DNA of 64,000 bases from CALBPI01 sp045110335 (GTDB lineage Bacteria; Pseudomonadota; Gammaproteobacteria; Steroidobacterales; Woeseiaceae), in the NCBI GenBank assembly GCA_045110335.1, contig JBGCGB010000005.1:1-64000 (forward strand). The letters are read 5' to 3'. Position 1 is the first letter of the stretch; each line of letters starts with the position of its first letter. The position numbers and the translations under genes are program-made. Positions 62,611 through 64,000 of the stretch are shown one piece after another. The notes under the pieces were generated by a model. That model was given only the letters and a program-made list of their open reading frames with translations. It was not told the DNA's origin and searched no databases.

Positions 62611-63138
62611 CTAAACTTCTTCCAGCATACCCAGTATTTTTCGTGCATCAAAACTCAATGCGTCTTTTGGTGCTACACCACGACCCATCTCAATGTTGAG
62701 GCCGAGACCGGGTAATGGTCTTTCGGCACTGACACTACCGGGTCGGGCATTCAGTGTTTCACCCAGCAACGTAATCTGTTGACGTGTGAGTCCTGGTCGC
62801 CCTTGGGTTCTCATGAACTCATACGTGATGGTTTCTAGTGCATCCACCTGACTTACGATCGCTTCTGCGTTTTCGCCGGCGTTCAACACGGTAAACCAGT
62901 CGTAGCCGTTGCTTACGGTGAGCTCAGCGGCCCGACGTAACGCGTAGTCAGCCAAACGATCATTGCGGAGCATTCGCTTGCCATTGAAATAAACAACGTA
63001 TTGCCCATTTTCAACGAGCGTTTCCGAGTATCCAAAGGCTTCCGGTTCTTCGGCAGCCACATAGTCAAGGTTACTGGCACATCCTGAAATAAAGGCGAGG
63101 GTGGCCACAATACCAAGGGTCTTTCTTTCAATCGTCAT
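62611..63138 (-). CDS. Small lipoprotein of the CC0125/CC1285 type
   Basis: 175-residue predicted outer-membrane lipoprotein with lipobox ISGC (Cys20 from ATG 63138). The mature part has the pattern 'GYSETLVENGQYVVYFNGKRM', 'LADYALRRAAELTVSNGYDWFTVL', which fits the CC0125/CC1285 family of unknown role. I chose the ATG at 63138, which has GGAG six bases upstream (inside the alternative start at 63150). A strong terminator follows. Upstream 275 bases are AT-rich and presumably hold promoters for it and the divergent DUF1801 gene. Confidence 0.82.
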   Translation of the reverse strand: MTIERKTLGIVATLAFISGCASNLDYVAAEEPEAFGYSETLVENGQYVVYFNGKRMLRNDRLADYALRRAAELTVSNGYDWFTVLNAGENAEAIVSQVDALETITYEFMRTQGRPGLTRQQITLLGETLNARPGSVSAERPLPGLGLNIEMGRGVAPKDALSFDARKILGMLEEV

Positions 63139-63425
63139 CACAATCTCCATTTATTGACAAACTCGAAATCCCCGATCGAGCAAAAACACGCCGCGACCGG
63201 CGATTACGTGAACCGTTATCAGGTTCGCTAGTGCTATAGATAGGACTATCGACCCTTTTGAAAGTTCTGATAGTCAGCGTCTTAGTTACAGAATCAATTT
63301 GTCGAACACTAGTATTTGCGCTCCGATTTGTCATAATTTTGTCAAGATTAGGCAGCGATATGGTAGTTTTGATGCGCAATGGCGCTATCTGGGCCATTGG
63401 CAGCTGGTGAATACGGGAATCCAAT

Positions 63426-63788
63426 ATGACTCAGAAAAAGGTGGAAGCGTTGATGGACGATATTCGTTTGGTAAGCGACCAACAATACGCCACGGTTCAG
63501 GCAGTCAGGAAGCTGGTTAAAACCCTAGTGCCCGCGTCTTCGGAGGCGGTGAAATATGGCGGGATTCTGTTTTCGGTCGACAGGCATTTTTGTGGGGTTT
63601 TCGCGTACAAGAAACATGTGTCTGTTGAATTTAGCCACGGTGCGGCGATTGACGATATCAACGGTCATCTGGAAGGCAAAGGAAAAGGCCGGCGTCACCT
63701 GAAGTTGCTGTCGATGGATGATATCGAGAGTAAAGCATTGGCAGATTACATTCCGAAAGCGCTGCAAGTGATGCAGGTTGAACCATAG
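63426..63788 (+). CDS. DUF1801-domain protein
   Basis: 120-residue small soluble protein with the DUF1801 (YdhG-like) pattern: 'LVKTLVPASSEAVKYGGILFSVD', 'FCGVFAYKKHVSVEFSHGAAI', 'GKGKGRRHLKLLSMDDIESKALADYI' in outline. The fold is known from structures of the family; the biochemical role is not. ATG at 63426, single gene. No gene is supported between its end and the right edge of the window. Confidence 0.85.
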   Translation: MTQKKVEALMDDIRLVSDQQYATVQAVRKLVKTLVPASSEAVKYGGILFSVDRHFCGVFAYKKHVSVEFSHGAAIDDINGHLEGKGKGRRHLKLLSMDDIESKALADYIPKALQVMQVEP

Positions 63789-64000
63789 CAACACGATTTT
63801 TTCCGTTTGTTATGGTCGAAGTCGTTATTGTTGTCGCCGGTCCGGCTTTGACGTGCGCGAGGTACTTCGCTAAAGCGCGAGCAACATGGCATGCTGGGTT
63901 CGTCGGGCGATCGGGTACGCTTCTTATCCAACGGGATTTAGCGTTCGCGTCAGCAAACCGCTGCTCGTTTTGAAAGTGACATAGCGCTGGTGAGAGCCGA

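Noticed and set aside
63340..63345. Perfect TTGACA on the minus strand upstream of the lipoprotein gene
   Set aside because: No -10-like hexamer occurs 16-18 bases downstream.
63746..63931. 61-codon minus-strand frame at the right end
   Set aside because: Overlaps the DUF1801 gene, is basic and low in hydrophobic residues, and has no start signal; looks like chance.

Overview
The window looks like chromosome from a free-living, probably marine, gammaproteobacterium of medium GC content. Support for this comes from the rpsF-rpsR-(membrane protein)-rplI-dnaB-alr block, the ffh/ypjD/corB and rpsP-rimM-trmD-rplS blocks, a five-gene mla lipid-transport operon, icd beside aceK, and a TatT-type TRAP transporter. 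The genus cannot be fixed from the sequence. No rRNA, tRNA, CRISPR array, prophage or insertion sequence was recognised. Most of the window is dense housekeeping sequence with many 4-base stop/start overlaps.

Layout. 1-5 kb: the tail of an UnbV/ASPIC protein, a membrane diguanylate cyclase, a threonine/serine dehydratase, and the two acetolactate synthase subunits, which are divergent instead of forming one operon. 5-8 kb: proB-proA and an unknown small gene, coupled to ilvH. 8-11 kb: icd-aceK. 11-13.7 kb: a patatin/beta-barrel secreted phospholipase and an unknown 83-residue protein. 13.7-18.5 kb: ribosomal proteins S6, S18 and L9, DnaB and alanine racemase. 18.5-22.3 kb: a Ser/Thr signalling module of membrane kinase, PP2C phosphatase and double-FHA adaptor. 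22.4-28.4 kb: radA, a CorB-like protein, YpjD, a metallo-beta-lactamase-fold phosphodiesterase and ffh. 28.7-30.7 kb: rpsP-rimM-trmD-rplS. 30.7-34.6 kb: a TatT/DctPQM TRAP transporter, followed by sppA. 36.6-42.5 kb: threonine catabolism (kbl-tdh), hslR and putA. 42.5-49.3 kb: an eight-gene Fe-S assembly operon (sufR-B-C-D-S-U-T-sixA) preceded by a near-perfect operator palindrome. 49.5-52.6 kb: mlaFEDCB. 52.6-64 kb: an accessory region.

The accessory region holds a GFA-type zinc protein, a membrane protein with a Cys/Gly tail, a methyltransferase, a multi-TM orphan, a 1143-residue Calx-beta lipoprotein, an ECF sigma factor immediately followed by a TPR-containing Ser/Thr kinase, a small lipoprotein and a DUF1801 protein.

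The most interesting parts are two Hanks-type kinase systems. At 18.6-22.3 kb a CHASE2-like membrane kinase sits with a PP2C phosphatase and a protein that has two FHA domains joined by a linker carrying a possible phospho-threonine. At 59.3-62.5 kb a sigma factor whose region 2.2 reads Thr/Ser where most ECF factors are acidic lies one base upstream of a kinase gene; this fits control of the sigma factor by phosphorylation, with the adjacent Calx-beta lipoprotein as a possible output. These functional links are inference from sequence and gene order.
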